Shown here: piece by piece, positions 31,173 to 40,558 of the stretch
How the letters are laid out: each line of letters starts with the position of its first letter
How positions within the stretch are numbered: the first letter of the stretch is position 1
Origin: DTWD01 sp963662965
GTDB taxonomy: Bacteria; Acidobacteriota; Vicinamibacteria; Vicinamibacterales; UBA8438
NCBI GenBank assembly: GCA_963662965.1
Contig: OY759970.1
Span: 4,960,001-5,024,000 of the forward strand
Direction: 5' to 3'
DNA length: 64,000 nucleotides
Position numbers and translations under genes: made by a program
The notes under the pieces: model-generated
Told to the model about the DNA's origin: nothing
The model's database searches: none
The model's input: only the letters and a program-made list of their open reading frames with translations

Positions 31173-32561
31173 ATGTGCGGACGATTGACGGCAATCGGAG
31201 TGTCATGCTTCGTCCTGGCCTGGGCCATGCCGGTGGCGGCGCAGTCCTCGGACGCGTGGCGCTTCTGGGGGCAATGGCGCGGGCCGGATGCGACCGGTGT
31301 CGCGCGATACGGCAACCCGCCGACCGAGTGGAGCGAGACGAAAAACCTCCGCTGGAAGATGGAGATCCCCGGTCGGGGCTCGGCGTCGCCGATCGTCTGG
31401 GGTGACAAGGTCTTCCTGCTCACCGCCGTTCCCCTCGGCGACCCGGTGCCGCAGACCGCGGCAGCGGACGCCGATCAGCCACCGTCGGTCGGCCGGAGCC
31501 GCGGTAGCCGGGGCGGTCGCCGTCGGGGCCACGGTCGTGCCGTGCGGGCGATCCGGATGCATCGTTTTGTCGTGATGGCGATCGATCGTGAGAGCGGGGA
31601 CGTCGTCTGGGAGCGGGTCGCCCGCGAAGCCGTGCCGCACGAGGGCCATCAGGAGCCCAATGGCACCTACGCGTCTGGGTCGGCGGTGACCGACGGCGAG
31701 CATCTCTTCGCCTTCTTCGGGTCCTGGGGGCTCTATGCCTACGACATGGACGGCAACCTCCAGTGGGAGGTCGATCTCGGCACGCGTCTCATGCGGAACG
31801 CCTTCGGTGAGGGCACGACGCCGGCGTTGCATGGCGACACGCTGGTGGTGACCTGGGACCACATCGGTGGGCAGTCGTTCATCGTGGCGCTCGACAAGCG
31901 GACGGGCGAGGAGCGCTGGCGAGCGAACCGGGACGAGATCGACACCTGGGCCACCCCGCTCATTGTCGATCACAAGGGGCGCGCGCAGGTGATCACCACA
32001 GCGATGGACCGCGTGTACAGCTACGACCTCGAGACCGGAGAGATCGTCTGGCAGAGCCGGGGCACGACGATGAACGCGATCCCGTCGCCGGTCCACGCCG
32101 ACGGCATCGTCTACGTGATGAGCGGCTATCGTGGTAACAACCTGCAGGCGATCCGGCTGGCTGATGCCAGTGGTGACATCGCCGCCACCGACGCCATCAT
32201 CTGGAAGCTCGACCGCGACACGCCGTATGTGCCATCGCCGCTGCTGTATGACGGCGCGCTCTATGTCATCAAGAGCAACGACGGCATCCTGTCCGTCTTC
32301 GACTCGCTGACGGGCCAGCCGCACTATCAGCGGCAGCGGCTCCAGGGGGTCCCGAACGTTTTCGCTTCGCCGGTCGGCGCCGCGGGCCGCGTCTACATCG
32401 TGGGTCGCGACGGTACGACGCTGGTCATCAGACAGGGCGACGATTACGAGGTGCTCGCCTCGAACACGCTCGATGACGGGTTCGACGCGTCGCCGGCGAT
32501 CGTGAACGACGACATCTACCTGCGTGGCTACCGGTATCTCTACGCCATCACGGAGAGGTAG
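31173..32561 (+). CDS. Exported PQQ-like (BamB-type) beta-propeller protein
   Basis: 462 residues. Signal peptide TAIGVSCFVLAWAMPVAAQ, then WGQWRGPDATGVARYGNPPTEWSETKNLRWKMEIPGRGSASPIVWGDKVFLL, the typical start of PQQ-like propellers of planctomycetes and Acidobacteriota. Repeated blades follow (RESGDVVWERVAR, YDLETGEIVWQSRG, DGIVYVMSGYRGNNLQAI). A basic insert RSRGSRGGRRRGHGRAVR around residue 110 is unusual for an exported protein. The residues that hold the PQQ cofactor in true dehydrogenases are not evident, so it may be a structural or binding propeller. ATG 31173 has GGAG six bases upstream. The IS200 element ends about 70 bases before it and could have displaced the original promoter. 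Confidence 0.75.
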   Translation: MCGRLTAIGVSCFVLAWAMPVAAQSSDAWRFWGQWRGPDATGVARYGNPPTEWSETKNLRWKMEIPGRGSASPIVWGDKVFLLTAVPLGDPVPQTAAADADQPPSVGRSRGSRGGRRRGHGRAVRAIRMHRFVVMAIDRESGDVVWERVAREAVPHEGHQEPNGTYASGSAVTDGEHLFAFFGSWGLYAYDMDGNLQWEVDLGTRLMRNAFGEGTTPALHGDTLVVTWDHIGGQSFIVALDKRTGEERWRANRDEIDTWATPLIVDHKGRAQVITTAMDRVYSYDLETGEIVWQSRGTTMNAIPSPVHADGIVYVMSGYRGNNLQAIRLADASGDIAATDAIIWKLDRDTPYVPSPLLYDGALYVIKSNDGILSVFDSLTGQPHYQRQRLQGVPNVFASPVGAAGRVYIVGRDGTTLVIRQGDDYEVLASNTLDDGFDASPAIVNDDIYLRGYRYLYAITER

Positions 32562-32565
32562 CGCA

Positions 32566-32700
32566 CTACCCCGCCGACACCGTGGCGGCGATGAATTGGA
32601 GCAAGCAATCAATATCGAAGGGCTTGGTCAGCACCTTCGCGGCGGGCCTCCGCGACGAGGGGGGCGTCGGCACCACCGGTCATGAACACCACCGGGGGCA
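32566..32700 (-). pseudogene. Response-regulator receiver domain, C-terminal relic
   Basis: Two frames together read MPPVVFMTGGADAPLVAEARRE then KVLTKPFDIDCLLQFIAATVSAG-stop. This is the end of a CheY-like receiver with the conserved Thr position (MTG) and the lysine of LTKPFD. One frameshift lies between the two parts. The phosphate-accepting aspartate region is absent. Confidence 0.6.
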
Positions 32701-32759
32701 TTGTCAACTTAACCACGTGGCGCGATTCTTCCCGGCAAAGCCGAGTCCAGACCGTCCTT

Positions 32760-33134
32760 TCAGCAGGCACACGTCACCGCCTCCCTTTCGACGCACGCCC
32801 GTGTGCGAAGGAGGCGGTGGTGGACCGACTTCAAGAGAGGCCGCCCCACCCGAAAGAGATTCTGCACCACGCCATGCACCGACGCGAAGCGTTGCAGATG
32901 GGCGGCTGACTTGAACCGCCGCATCTGGCGTTCCCGTTGGCGTGTGGGTTGGTGCGAGACTTCGGCGCGGTTGTTCGCATACTGATCCGTGACGGGGACG
33001 ACCGACGGCATCACGGTCCGAGCGGCCGCCGGGTAGCTTCGCAGTTGGTCGGTGATCCGCCGGCGGGGTACGCGGCCTTGCCCTTTCCACACTTTGCGAA
33101 AGAATCGGACGGCCGCCCGCTCCAGAGCCCCCAC
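32760..33134 (-). pseudogene. IS6/IS240-type transposase, C-terminal part
   Basis: Reads AAVRFFRKVWKGQGRVPRRR, ITDQLRSYPAAARTVMPSV, then QYANNRAEVSHQPTRQRERQMRRFKS with the catalytic glutamate, and RLLRTRACVEREAVTCAC-stop. The N-terminal domain with the two aspartates is not readable: upstream (33135-33400) the sequence is shifted and rearranged. No inverted ends were found. Confidence 0.65.
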
Positions 33135-33608
33135 CGACAGATCGATGAGCGAAAGCGAACCGCTGCAGCGCTGGATGCTGGCTTCGCGTGTCCCTCATCA
33201 CTGCCCGGCGCCAAACGAACTCGGCGAACTGCGACATCGAAACGGGACTCCCGTGTATCCCCACGGTGGTTTCCACATCGAGATCCAGCCGCTGCAGTTG
33301 CGGTGAAAGGTGCGGGCGCTGGCGTTGGGGGTCGCTGCCCCCGGGAAGTAGAGATCGGCCTGCACGACGATCTTCTCACTCAGGATAGTCGAGCGAGGAA
33401 TCCACAGATTCGGCGGCCAACATCATGCCCTGCTCACCCCCCTCGCCGCCCCGACTCGCTGTCCGTGCGGCGCCCGCCTTCCGGCACACGGCACATCGTT
33501 TCCGTCAAGAAAACCCCCAACAGCAGGAGCGGCCGGACGATCGGCTCGAGGGTGGTCGTGGACTGGATGACCGAGCACTGCATGGATCAATCCCAGCCCG
33601 CCTCGGAA

Positions 33609-34106
33609 CTACCTAGGCGTCCAGAAGAAGACCTCCCAATCGCGAAGCGGGTCGGGCCCGCCCACGGGCGTGTCCATGGGCATGCCGGTCCTGGCCGACC
33701 ACTGCTCGAGCATCGGGATGCGCACGTCATCCAGGACCTCGGTGGCGCGCATCGCATACGTCTCGTCACCGAAGCGCAACCATCCGTCGCCGGTTTCGTC
33801 CCTCACGCGCTGTGCCCAATACCCTCCGTCCGGACGGGTGGCCGTGATTACCCCCTCGGGCGTGCCTGCGTACGAGAGATAGACGACGAATGGTGGAAAC
33901 CCGCTCAGCTTCATGATCAGGGGGTCCTCGGCGTCGTTGAGCGGCGTGAAGTCGCTCGGCGCCGGAGTATCGGTCCCGCCGATGATGACACCGGGCGTCC
34001 GCGCGAGTCCCTCGTTGCCCAGGTAGGGGGCCGTGAACACCCAGCCTGTCACGCCGACCAGGAGCACCACTCCGATCGCGATTCCTGTGATCCTCCGCTT
34101 GTTCAT
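33609..34106 (-). CDS. Membrane-anchored protein of unknown function
   Basis: 165 residues: a basic start and one hydrophobic helix (MNKRRITGIAIGVVLLVGVTGWVF), then a globular part outside the membrane with PLIMKLSGFPPFVVYLSYAGTPEGVITATRPDGG. The length and anchor resemble 2532-3155, but sequence likeness is not clear. ATG 34106 follows GGAGGACGTGCG, a good site. Last gene of a minus-strand series (38809 to 33609) in which neighbours are 50 to 250 bases apart; joint expression is possible. Confidence 0.55.
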   Translation of the reverse strand: MNKRRITGIAIGVVLLVGVTGWVFTAPYLGNEGLARTPGVIIGGTDTPAPSDFTPLNDAEDPLIMKLSGFPPFVVYLSYAGTPEGVITATRPDGGYWAQRVRDETGDGWLRFGDETYAMRATEVLDDVRIPMLEQWSARTGMPMDTPVGGPDPLRDWEVFFWTPR

Positions 34107-34347
34107 CGCACGTCCTCCGTGTTGGTCCCCGCCCTGCGTCTTGTCTCGCCCATAGGGCGAACAGACCCATTCTAGCGGCCTAATCGTCGAATGCAGCCTT
34201 CTCGGAGCAAGCCTGTGCAACAGGCGGACAGGAGGGGCTTTCCGGAGGGGGGAATTCCCACGTATCCACCAAAGGTGGGTCAATCACTTCCCGAATCTCC
34301 CGGTAATGCTCGGGGGGCACGGGGACGGCCTGATCTCGGCGTCCCGC

Positions 34348-35343
34348 CTAGGGACGTAGCAAGCGACCCTGTCGTTCCAGCTCACGCGCCCCGGCGAGAA
34401 TGCCGTGGAGGCCGTAGTTGCCTTCGTGACACGCGTACTCGAAGATCGGCCCATCCGTGCGCCGTAGGGGCATCATCACCGTGTAGGGCGCGGTGAACAC
34501 CGTCGGGTCCGTGACGGTGTACTCGTAAGCGACCGTGTCTGGATCGATCCGGGTCAGACGTTCAATTAGGTGTAGGTTCGGGCCGGTCAACGCGCTGTCG
34601 CTAAGGAACTGTGTCGTCTCGATGACCAGCGTCTCCCCCTCCCAGTGTCCACGTGACACGCCTTTCAGCTGCGCGAACGGGGGCTTCGTCGTGTCCTCGA
34701 GCGGGATGACCCGCGCCTGGTACGCCATTTCGTTCTGAATCACGACGTACTTCGGAGTTTGGAAGATCATCACGTTGTTGTTGTACGCGCCGGACCGCAT
34801 CGGCGGACCTGCCAAGGAGGTCCCGAGGCAGCGGTCGGTCATGGTGCGGTTCTCGTATGAATCGTAGCGGTGCTCCTCCTGATACGCGCGCCGCTCTTGG
34901 CCGGCCAGACGGGCGGCCGCTGTCCGGGGTGGCCGCCGTCCATCAGGCGGGTCGACGATCAGCGATGTCCGCTTGTCCGAGGTCAGCTCGATGCCCCGCT
35001 CGTACCAGAACTCGTTGTACGACAGCACGCCGCCCTCGGCACGCGGTTGGTATCCGGCGTTCGGCGCCCCGGTCTCGGGGTCAAAGAGGTCACGGTTCTG
35101 ACGGATTCTCTCCGACGCCTCGAACGCTGCGGCCTCCTCCGTCGTCAGATTCTCTCGCCCCTGGAACTGGGTGGGCCGCTGTAAGGGCGTCAGGGTACGG
35201 AAGGTGAAGATGCCAGAGACATCCGGCTGGCCATCCGGTGTCCGCATCGGCATCCCGTCGCAGGCCTGCGCCATGACCGGCTGGGACGCCAGCGTGAGTA
35301 CAACCGCCAGAGTGATGAACGCCACGAAGCATTTCTTGAGCAT
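34348..35343 (-). CDS. Exported protein of the WGDPDLQGIW family, paralogue 2
   Basis: 331 residues, signal peptide (CFVAFITLAVVLTLASQPVMAQA). The opening motif is varied (TPDGQPDVSGIFTFRTLTPLQRP). The other blocks match 13206-14195: TSLIVDPPDGRRPP, DRCLGTSLAGPPM, NNVMIFQTPKYVVIQNEMAYQARVIPL, KGVSRGHWEGETLVIET, HLIERLTRIDPDTVAYEYTVTDPTVFTAPYTVMMPLRRTDGPIFEYACHEGNYGLHGIL. It lies 50 bases after the PQQ dehydrogenase gene in the same direction, so a functional tie to that enzyme is plausible. No activity is known. Confidence 0.7.
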   Translation of the reverse strand: MLKKCFVAFITLAVVLTLASQPVMAQACDGMPMRTPDGQPDVSGIFTFRTLTPLQRPTQFQGRENLTTEEAAAFEASERIRQNRDLFDPETGAPNAGYQPRAEGGVLSYNEFWYERGIELTSDKRTSLIVDPPDGRRPPRTAAARLAGQERRAYQEEHRYDSYENRTMTDRCLGTSLAGPPMRSGAYNNNVMIFQTPKYVVIQNEMAYQARVIPLEDTTKPPFAQLKGVSRGHWEGETLVIETTQFLSDSALTGPNLHLIERLTRIDPDTVAYEYTVTDPTVFTAPYTVMMPLRRTDGPIFEYACHEGNYGLHGILAGARELERQGRLLRP

Positions 35344-35392
35344 CTCAAACCTCCCATCGGTACCCTCGATCGGTCCCCGGTCGACGTCGACT

Positions 35393-37111
35393 CTACCGCG
35401 GGGGCAGGGCGAAGCTGAGGATCAGATCGCCGCCCCGGCGGCCTCTATCACCGCCACCCGACGCGACCGTCACGAACTGCTCGCCGTCCACCATGTACAT
35501 CGAAGGCGACGAGAAGACCCCGGCGCCGGTGTTGAACTGCCAGAGCTTCTCGCCAGTTTCGGCATCGAAGGCAAAGAAATAGCCCGCGATATTGCTGCCG
35601 GTTCCCACGAATACCACGCCACCGGCTGTCACGACCGACCCGGCCTGCCCATAGCCTTCGAAGATCTGTCGCCACACGAGTTCGCCCGTCGTCGGGTCAT
35701 AGGCGGAGAAGTAGCCATCCGCCGGCTCGAGGCCGGCGAGCGCCCTCGCGCGACCGGAAGGTCGGTCGATCGCGTTGACATACAACAGGCCGGTTTGCGG
35801 GCTATGGGAAATCGGCCCGTAGCTGGCGCCGCCGCCGGCGCGGATGGTGTTCGGCGCATACGGCGTGTACTGTGGCACGAGCACTCGATCACCAAGAACC
35901 TCCGGCGGGATATTGATGGGGTAGATCGGTGATACCGGCTCCATGCGCTCGCCGTTGGCCTTGTGGGGAATCGGCTGGGTCGGCCAAGGCTGCTCCCCCT
36001 CCGTGGCGGTCTCGGTGGGCACCGACATCTCGATGATCGGATGGACGGGCTCTCCGGTTTCCCGGTTCAGGATATAGAGCCACGCGTTCTTGTTCGCCTG
36101 CGCCAGTGCCTTGACCGCTTCGCCGGCGACCTCCATGTCGAAGAGGATCGGCTGCTGGCCATTGTCGAAGTCCCACACGTCGTGGTGAACTTGCTGGTAG
36201 TACCACTGCAGCCGACCATTCTCGAGGGACAGGGCAAGGATCGCGTCGGTGAACAGGTTCATGCCGGCCCGCTTGGTGCTGTCGCCGAACGGGTTGCCGA
36301 CGGCGACGTAGAGCATGCCCAGCTCGGGATCGATGGACGGGGTCTCCCAGATTCCCCCGCCCTCGCGTCCTCCACCAACCCAGGTCGGGCCGGCGATCTC
36401 CCACCCCTGGTCGCTTTCGTCCTGCGGAATCGTGTTGAAGTGCCAGATGACTTCACCGGTCTCGGCATCGACCGCCAGGACGTGACCGCCCGGAATGAGA
36501 CTCTCGCTACGGGTCGAGCCGACGTAGATCACACCGTTGTAGATCTGGGGTGCTGACGTGAACCAGTACCCCATCGAGATTGCCGTTTCGACTTCCGGGT
36601 ATCGCTGCCTGAGCACGTCCAGAATCGGGCTCGCCTGTCCGTTGTCGCCGAATCCCTCGATCGGCTCACCCGTCGTTGCGTCGAGCGCGAAAATGAACGA
36701 GCCGGCGGCGCTGTACACCACGCCATTAGCGTAGGTGACACCGCGGTGCCGAAAGATGTAGCCCTCGCGCCGACTACCGCCGAGCAGCTCCGTCACGTCG
36801 TATGTCCACAACAGATGTCCGTCGGCGGCGTTGAGCGCGTAGACGCTGCCGCGAGAGTCGGTGAGGAACATGACGCCGTCGACGACGACGGGTGTTGTCT
36901 GGTTACTGACACCATCGATCACGCCATGCTGAAAGAGCCATCGGGGTGTCAGCGTCTGGACGTTGGACCGGTCGATCTGGTCCATCTCGGAATAGCGGCT
37001 ACCCGCGAGGTCCAGGTTGTGCAACCGCCAGTCCACGTTCTGGGCCAGCGCGGACGTCGTGAGCGCCATCGTGACGGCGACGACCCCGAGACCAACACCC
37101 TGGTTCGACAT
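35393..37111 (-). CDS. PQQ-dependent alcohol/sugar dehydrogenase family protein
   Basis: 572 residues with a signal peptide (GVVAVTMALTTSALAQ). Eight-bladed quinoprotein propeller: WRLHNLDLAGSRYSEMDQIDRSNVQTLTPRW at the start, then repeated blade motifs (DAADGHLLWTYD-like, LDATTGEPIEGFG, VDAETGEVIWHFN, YDPTTGELVWRQI, FDAETGEKLWQFN). HHDVWDFDNGQQPILFDMEVAG is typical of the active-site side. Such enzymes oxidise alcohols or sugars in the periplasm and pass electrons to cytochrome c or quinone. The substrate is unknown, and no C-terminal haem domain is fused, so a separate cytochrome is needed. The site GGGGGATCTTC precedes ATG 37111. It lies between a WGxPDLxG paralogue and a glyoxalase-like gene. 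Confidence 0.85.
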   Translation of the reverse strand: MSNQGVGLGVVAVTMALTTSALAQNVDWRLHNLDLAGSRYSEMDQIDRSNVQTLTPRWLFQHGVIDGVSNQTTPVVVDGVMFLTDSRGSVYALNAADGHLLWTYDVTELLGGSRREGYIFRHRGVTYANGVVYSAAGSFIFALDATTGEPIEGFGDNGQASPILDVLRQRYPEVETAISMGYWFTSAPQIYNGVIYVGSTRSESLIPGGHVLAVDAETGEVIWHFNTIPQDESDQGWEIAGPTWVGGGREGGGIWETPSIDPELGMLYVAVGNPFGDSTKRAGMNLFTDAILALSLENGRLQWYYQQVHHDVWDFDNGQQPILFDMEVAGEAVKALAQANKNAWLYILNRETGEPVHPIIEMSVPTETATEGEQPWPTQPIPHKANGERMEPVSPIYPINIPPEVLGDRVLVPQYTPYAPNTIRAGGGASYGPISHSPQTGLLYVNAIDRPSGRARALAGLEPADGYFSAYDPTTGELVWRQIFEGYGQAGSVVTAGGVVFVGTGSNIAGYFFAFDAETGEKLWQFNTGAGVFSSPSMYMVDGEQFVTVASGGGDRGRRGGDLILSFALPPR

Positions 37112-37174
37112 GAAGATCCCCCGTTCGTAAGTGGTTGCCGGTGGAGCTGAGTATCGGTGGCCTTCTGAGAAACC

Positions 37175-37630
37175 CTACGAATAGATCATGAACTCCACGA
37201 GGTTACCGTCCGGATCGCGGATGTACCGGCTCGTACCGCTCACGCTCCCACCAGCTCGACCTCCCTGTCGCTCAACCGGCCCGAGCGACACCTGTGCGCC
37301 GGCCCGATCGAGGATCTCGGTCAGTGACGCTGGCGATCCTTCCCACACGACGCAGAAATCTCCGCACGGTGGGCGTGCCTCTGGTGCGCGATTGGTGAAC
37401 GACGGGTCCTGCCAGTGCGCCGGCCGGTGAAAGTTGATCTTTTGGTCGCCAAAGTGCACCGAGCAGATGCACGGACCCTCGGTGACCGCCAAGCCCAGCG
37501 ATCGATAGAACGTCAGCATCGCATCCGTGTTCCGGAGGGGAAGGGACACGTGGTCGAAGCTTCGGATGCCGGGGGGCCGTTCCGCGTGTTGGCGACTATC
37601 AGGACCACCCAGTTGGCGTGAGTCAGCCAT
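37175..37630 (-). CDS. Glyoxalase/VOC-fold protein
   Basis: 151 residues, one VOC unit pair: SFDHVSLPLRNTDAMLTFYRSLGLAV, the metal-ligand region ICSVHFGDQKINFH and the end SRYIRDPDGNLVEFMIYS. H in FDHVS and E in LVEFM are usual metal ligands. Members include dioxygenases, glyoxalases and fosfomycin-type enzymes, so the reaction is open. Cytoplasmic, no signal. ATG 37630 has GAGGAG directly upstream. Same direction as the PQQ dehydrogenase 64 bases downstream. Confidence 0.8.
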   Translation of the reverse strand: MADSRQLGGPDSRQHAERPPGIRSFDHVSLPLRNTDAMLTFYRSLGLAVTEGPCICSVHFGDQKINFHRPAHWQDPSFTNRAPEARPPCGDFCVVWEGSPASLTEILDRAGAQVSLGPVERQGGRAGGSVSGTSRYIRDPDGNLVEFMIYS

Positions 37631-37741
37631 GCCCCTCCTCGGGCTACTAGCCCTCGAGTTCATCGACGATGACCTGGATGTTGCGTCCCCACCCGAGTTC
37701 GCCCTGTCTGGATAGGGCCCGGTCGAGGTGTTGGTTCAGGC

Positions 37742-38809
37742 CTACTTCGAGTTCTGCTGCGCGGCCTCGGCCGCCTGCCGTTCGAGGTTGCGGTTGATCT
37801 CGAGGATGTGGCGGATGTCGTAATTGCCCTCGTGGCAGCCGTACTCGAACATCGGCCCCTCGGTTCTGATCATCGGCACCTCGCCGCTCCACGAGCGGGT
37901 CCAAGTGGTCGGGTCGTCGATCGTGAACTCGTAGCGGATCGTGTCGGCCGCGACGCGCGTGAAGCGTTCCACCACGTGCCGGAACCCTCTGGACCCGCGG
38001 TAGCTTCGTCGCTCGACGAAGTTCTTCGTCTCGACGACCAGCGTGTCCCCGTCCCAGTAGCCACGTGAGTCGCCGATGAACTGGCGAATCCTGTCCGGAA
38101 GATGCAGGCGCCCATCGAGCAGGATGATACGCGGCGCGTTGGCGGCCAACTCGGTGAACAAGACAACGTAATCCGGCGTCTGGAAGATCTGATGAATATC
38201 GTTGTAGGCCGGTGGCAGGATCGGCGGGCCCTCGTGTGTCCACACGATGCAGCGCTCCATCAGGGGCCGCGTCTCGTAGCTGTCAAAGGCACTTGGATGC
38301 CGACGCGCTGTCTCCTCGGCGGCCACTCGCGCTGCGGCCTTGGGCGTCAGCGGCGGCATCCTCCCGTCCGGCGGATCCGTGATCAGTGACGTGCGTCGGC
38401 TCGACAGGCCCTTTGGCACGCGTGTGCGCAGCCAGATCGCATTGTCGTAGTGGATATTCTCTTGAGTCTGACGAAGCCGCTTCTCTCTCGCCCCTGCGTC
38501 CTCGAGATTGATGGCGCTCCCCGCCACCGGATCGACCCCCTCGGAGGTGAACTGCTGCTGTAGCGCCGCCGTTTCCTCTTCGGTGAAGAACTCCTTCACG
38601 GCCAGGTGCTCGGGTCGTTCAAGGGGGGTGAAGGTTTGGGTCGTCCAGTAGCCCTGGAGGTCGGGTCGCCCGTCTGGGGTGCGAGGCAGTGTCCACGTCG
38701 CCACCCCATCAGCGTCGCTCTGGTCCTGATTCTGTCCGGCGGCGGGGACCGGCGCCAGACACCCGATCGCGATAACCGTCACCAAGGCTGTAAGAGTAGC
38801 GTGGCTCAT
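37742..38809 (-). CDS. Exported protein of the WGDPDLQGIW family, paralogue 3
   Basis: 355 residues with a signal peptide (TALVTVIAIGCLAPVPAAG). Motif blocks: TPDGRPDLQGYWTTQTFTPLERP, FFTEEETAAL, RRTSLITDPPDGRMPPLTP, MERCIVWTHEGPPILPPAYNDIHQIFQTPDYVVLFTEL, GDSRGYWDGDTLVVETKNF, HVVERFTRVAADTIRYEFTIDDPTTWTRSW, RTEGPMFEYGCHEGNYDIRHIL. Conserved C in both MERC and EYGCHEGN. First gene of the minus-strand cluster down to 33609. ATG 38809 follows GGGAGGG. Function unknown. Confidence 0.7.
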   Translation of the reverse strand: MSHATLTALVTVIAIGCLAPVPAAGQNQDQSDADGVATWTLPRTPDGRPDLQGYWTTQTFTPLERPEHLAVKEFFTEEETAALQQQFTSEGVDPVAGSAINLEDAGAREKRLRQTQENIHYDNAIWLRTRVPKGLSSRRTSLITDPPDGRMPPLTPKAAARVAAEETARRHPSAFDSYETRPLMERCIVWTHEGPPILPPAYNDIHQIFQTPDYVVLFTELAANAPRIILLDGRLHLPDRIRQFIGDSRGYWDGDTLVVETKNFVERRSYRGSRGFRHVVERFTRVAADTIRYEFTIDDPTTWTRSWSGEVPMIRTEGPMFEYGCHEGNYDIRHILEINRNLERQAAEAAQQNSK

Positions 38810-39040
38810 TAGACCCTCCCTCACCGCACGTCCGCCGGTGAGCGGATGCGCCCATGATCGCTCACGATGGGCCCTTTTTCAAATCCGTACCGCAGATTCG
38901 GACGGCGCGCTGTAGCGGTAATTCTGTGTAGACGCTGTAGCGGCTGACCGCTTGAGCATAGAATGACCCAACAGCTCAAGCGTCTGGTTGGATGCTGTGC
39001 ATAATTCCCCGCTCGCGTCTTGCGAGACCCGCAACTGAGG

Positions 39041-39420
39041 TCAAGAGTGCGATCTGTAAACGGTCAGCGGAATGGTCCGATTGCGATCGGCTTCTCGTTC
39101 TGGCCAGCCCGCAAGGCTACGGTAGTATGTCGCAAAGCTTGCCGGTTGATCGGATCGTTCTGAGGCTGCGCCCGATAGTTCGGTCATCCTGTCATACGGC
39201 GCGCCCAGCGGAGGCCAGCCACCACAGACTAGAGCCGTTAGGCGATCCGTTCGGGCAACGAGTTGCAGCCCGACGACACCACCCCACGAATAGCCATACC
39301 AGGCAAACCGATCCGCGGCAGCCGCATCCGCGACTGCCAAAATGTCCGCACGCACACGGTCCGAAGTGAACGAGTCAACAACTGCTGCCGCCTCTGCGCG
39401 CAAACGCGCCGTTCCACCAG
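39041..39420 (-). pseudogene. Alpha/beta-hydrolase fragment
   Basis: Reads RAEAAAVVDSFTSDRVRADILAVADA, then DRFAWYGYSWGGVVGLQLVAR. The nucleophile elbow is G-Y-S-W-G-G with serine. Upstream an in-frame stop precedes the region where the core beta-strands and oxyanion loop should be. Downstream the lid region ends in RNRTIPLTVYRSHS without the Asp/His part. It is therefore a central fragment. No other gene is seen between 38810 and 39605. Confidence 0.55.
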
Positions 39421-39670
39421 CCGGGGCAATTCACGGCGATCCATTACCTGTCCCCTGAAGTTTCATCTCCGGTCTCTCCAGATTCCCATTCGAGGATTGT
39501 GTCATAGACACCGCCTTTCCTGGACAGAACCCCCTTAGACCATCCACGGTCGTTGGGGGTCAGAGCTTCGGGCAGTCGCGAGTGGTCAGTGTTGACCTAC
39601 CGCTCAGAGGTGGACCCCATCCTTTGGACAGCTCAGCGGCCAAGTTAAGGTGGATTCCAGGTTCATGTTT

Positions 39671-40558
39671 CTAAGCCGCTTCCGACTGCGCTGACGAGGA
39701 GCGCAGCGACGAGGTCGGCGCACCTCCCAAATCCGAGTACGCCTCATCAGGCGTGCGATCATCGAGCGACGAGTGCGGTCGCTCGGCATTGTAGAAGTCG
39801 ATCCACCGGCCGATGCTGGCCCGCGCCTCGGAGCCAACCTCGCAGTCGTGCAGGTAGACGCACTCGTACGTGAGCGAGCGCCACAGCCGCTCGATGAAGA
39901 CGTTGTCCATCCAGCGGCCCTTGCCGTCCATCGAGATCTGCACGCCTGCGTCTTTGAGCGTCTGAGTGAACTCCAGGCTGGTGAACTGGCTGCCTTGGTC
40001 GGTGTTGAAGATCGCTGGCGGTCCGTACTGCGCGAGGGCTTCCGCGAGGGCCTCCACACAGAACGAGGCATCCATCGTGTTGGACAAGCGCCACGACAGC
40101 ACCTTCCGGCTGGCCCAATCCTGGATCGCGACCAGGTACAGGAAGCCGCGGTGCAGCGGAATGTACGTCACGTCGGCGCACCAGGCCTCGTTCGCACGTT
40201 CGACCGCTCGGTCGCGCAGCAAATAGGGGTAGACCCGGTGCTCCGGGTGCGGAACCGACGTGCTCGGGCGCTGGTACAGCGCCTGGAGGCCCATCTTTCG
40301 CATCAGACGACGCACCCGCTTCCGACTGACGGCGAAGCCCTCCCGGCGCAGCCAACGCGCCCTCTGCCGCGATCCGTAGAACGGGGTTTCCAGAAATTGC
40401 TCGTCGATCCGGCGCATGAGCTCGAGAGTCAACTCACTCTCCCCGAGACCATCGTCGTAGAACGTCGAGCGCGAGATCGACACCAAGCCACACTGTCGCG
40501 AGATGCTCAGTTCGGAGTGGTTCGAGTCGATCAGCATTCGCCTTCGACCGTGACTCAA
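39671..40558 (-). CDS. IS3-family OrfB
   Basis: 295 residues. Catalytic positions in AWCADVTYIPL (D), FNTDQGSQFTS (D) and NVFIERLWRSLTYE (E). Reading frame intact. Predicted OrfAB fusion through T TTT TTG at 40582-40576. Confidence 0.85.
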   Translation of the reverse strand: MSHGRRRMLIDSNHSELSISRQCGLVSISRSTFYDDGLGESELTLELMRRIDEQFLETPFYGSRQRARWLRREGFAVSRKRVRRLMRKMGLQALYQRPSTSVPHPEHRVYPYLLRDRAVERANEAWCADVTYIPLHRGFLYLVAIQDWASRKVLSWRLSNTMDASFCVEALAEALAQYGPPAIFNTDQGSQFTSLEFTQTLKDAGVQISMDGKGRWMDNVFIERLWRSLTYECVYLHDCEVGSEARASIGRWIDFYNAERPHSSLDDRTPDEAYSDLGGAPTSSLRSSSAQSEAA

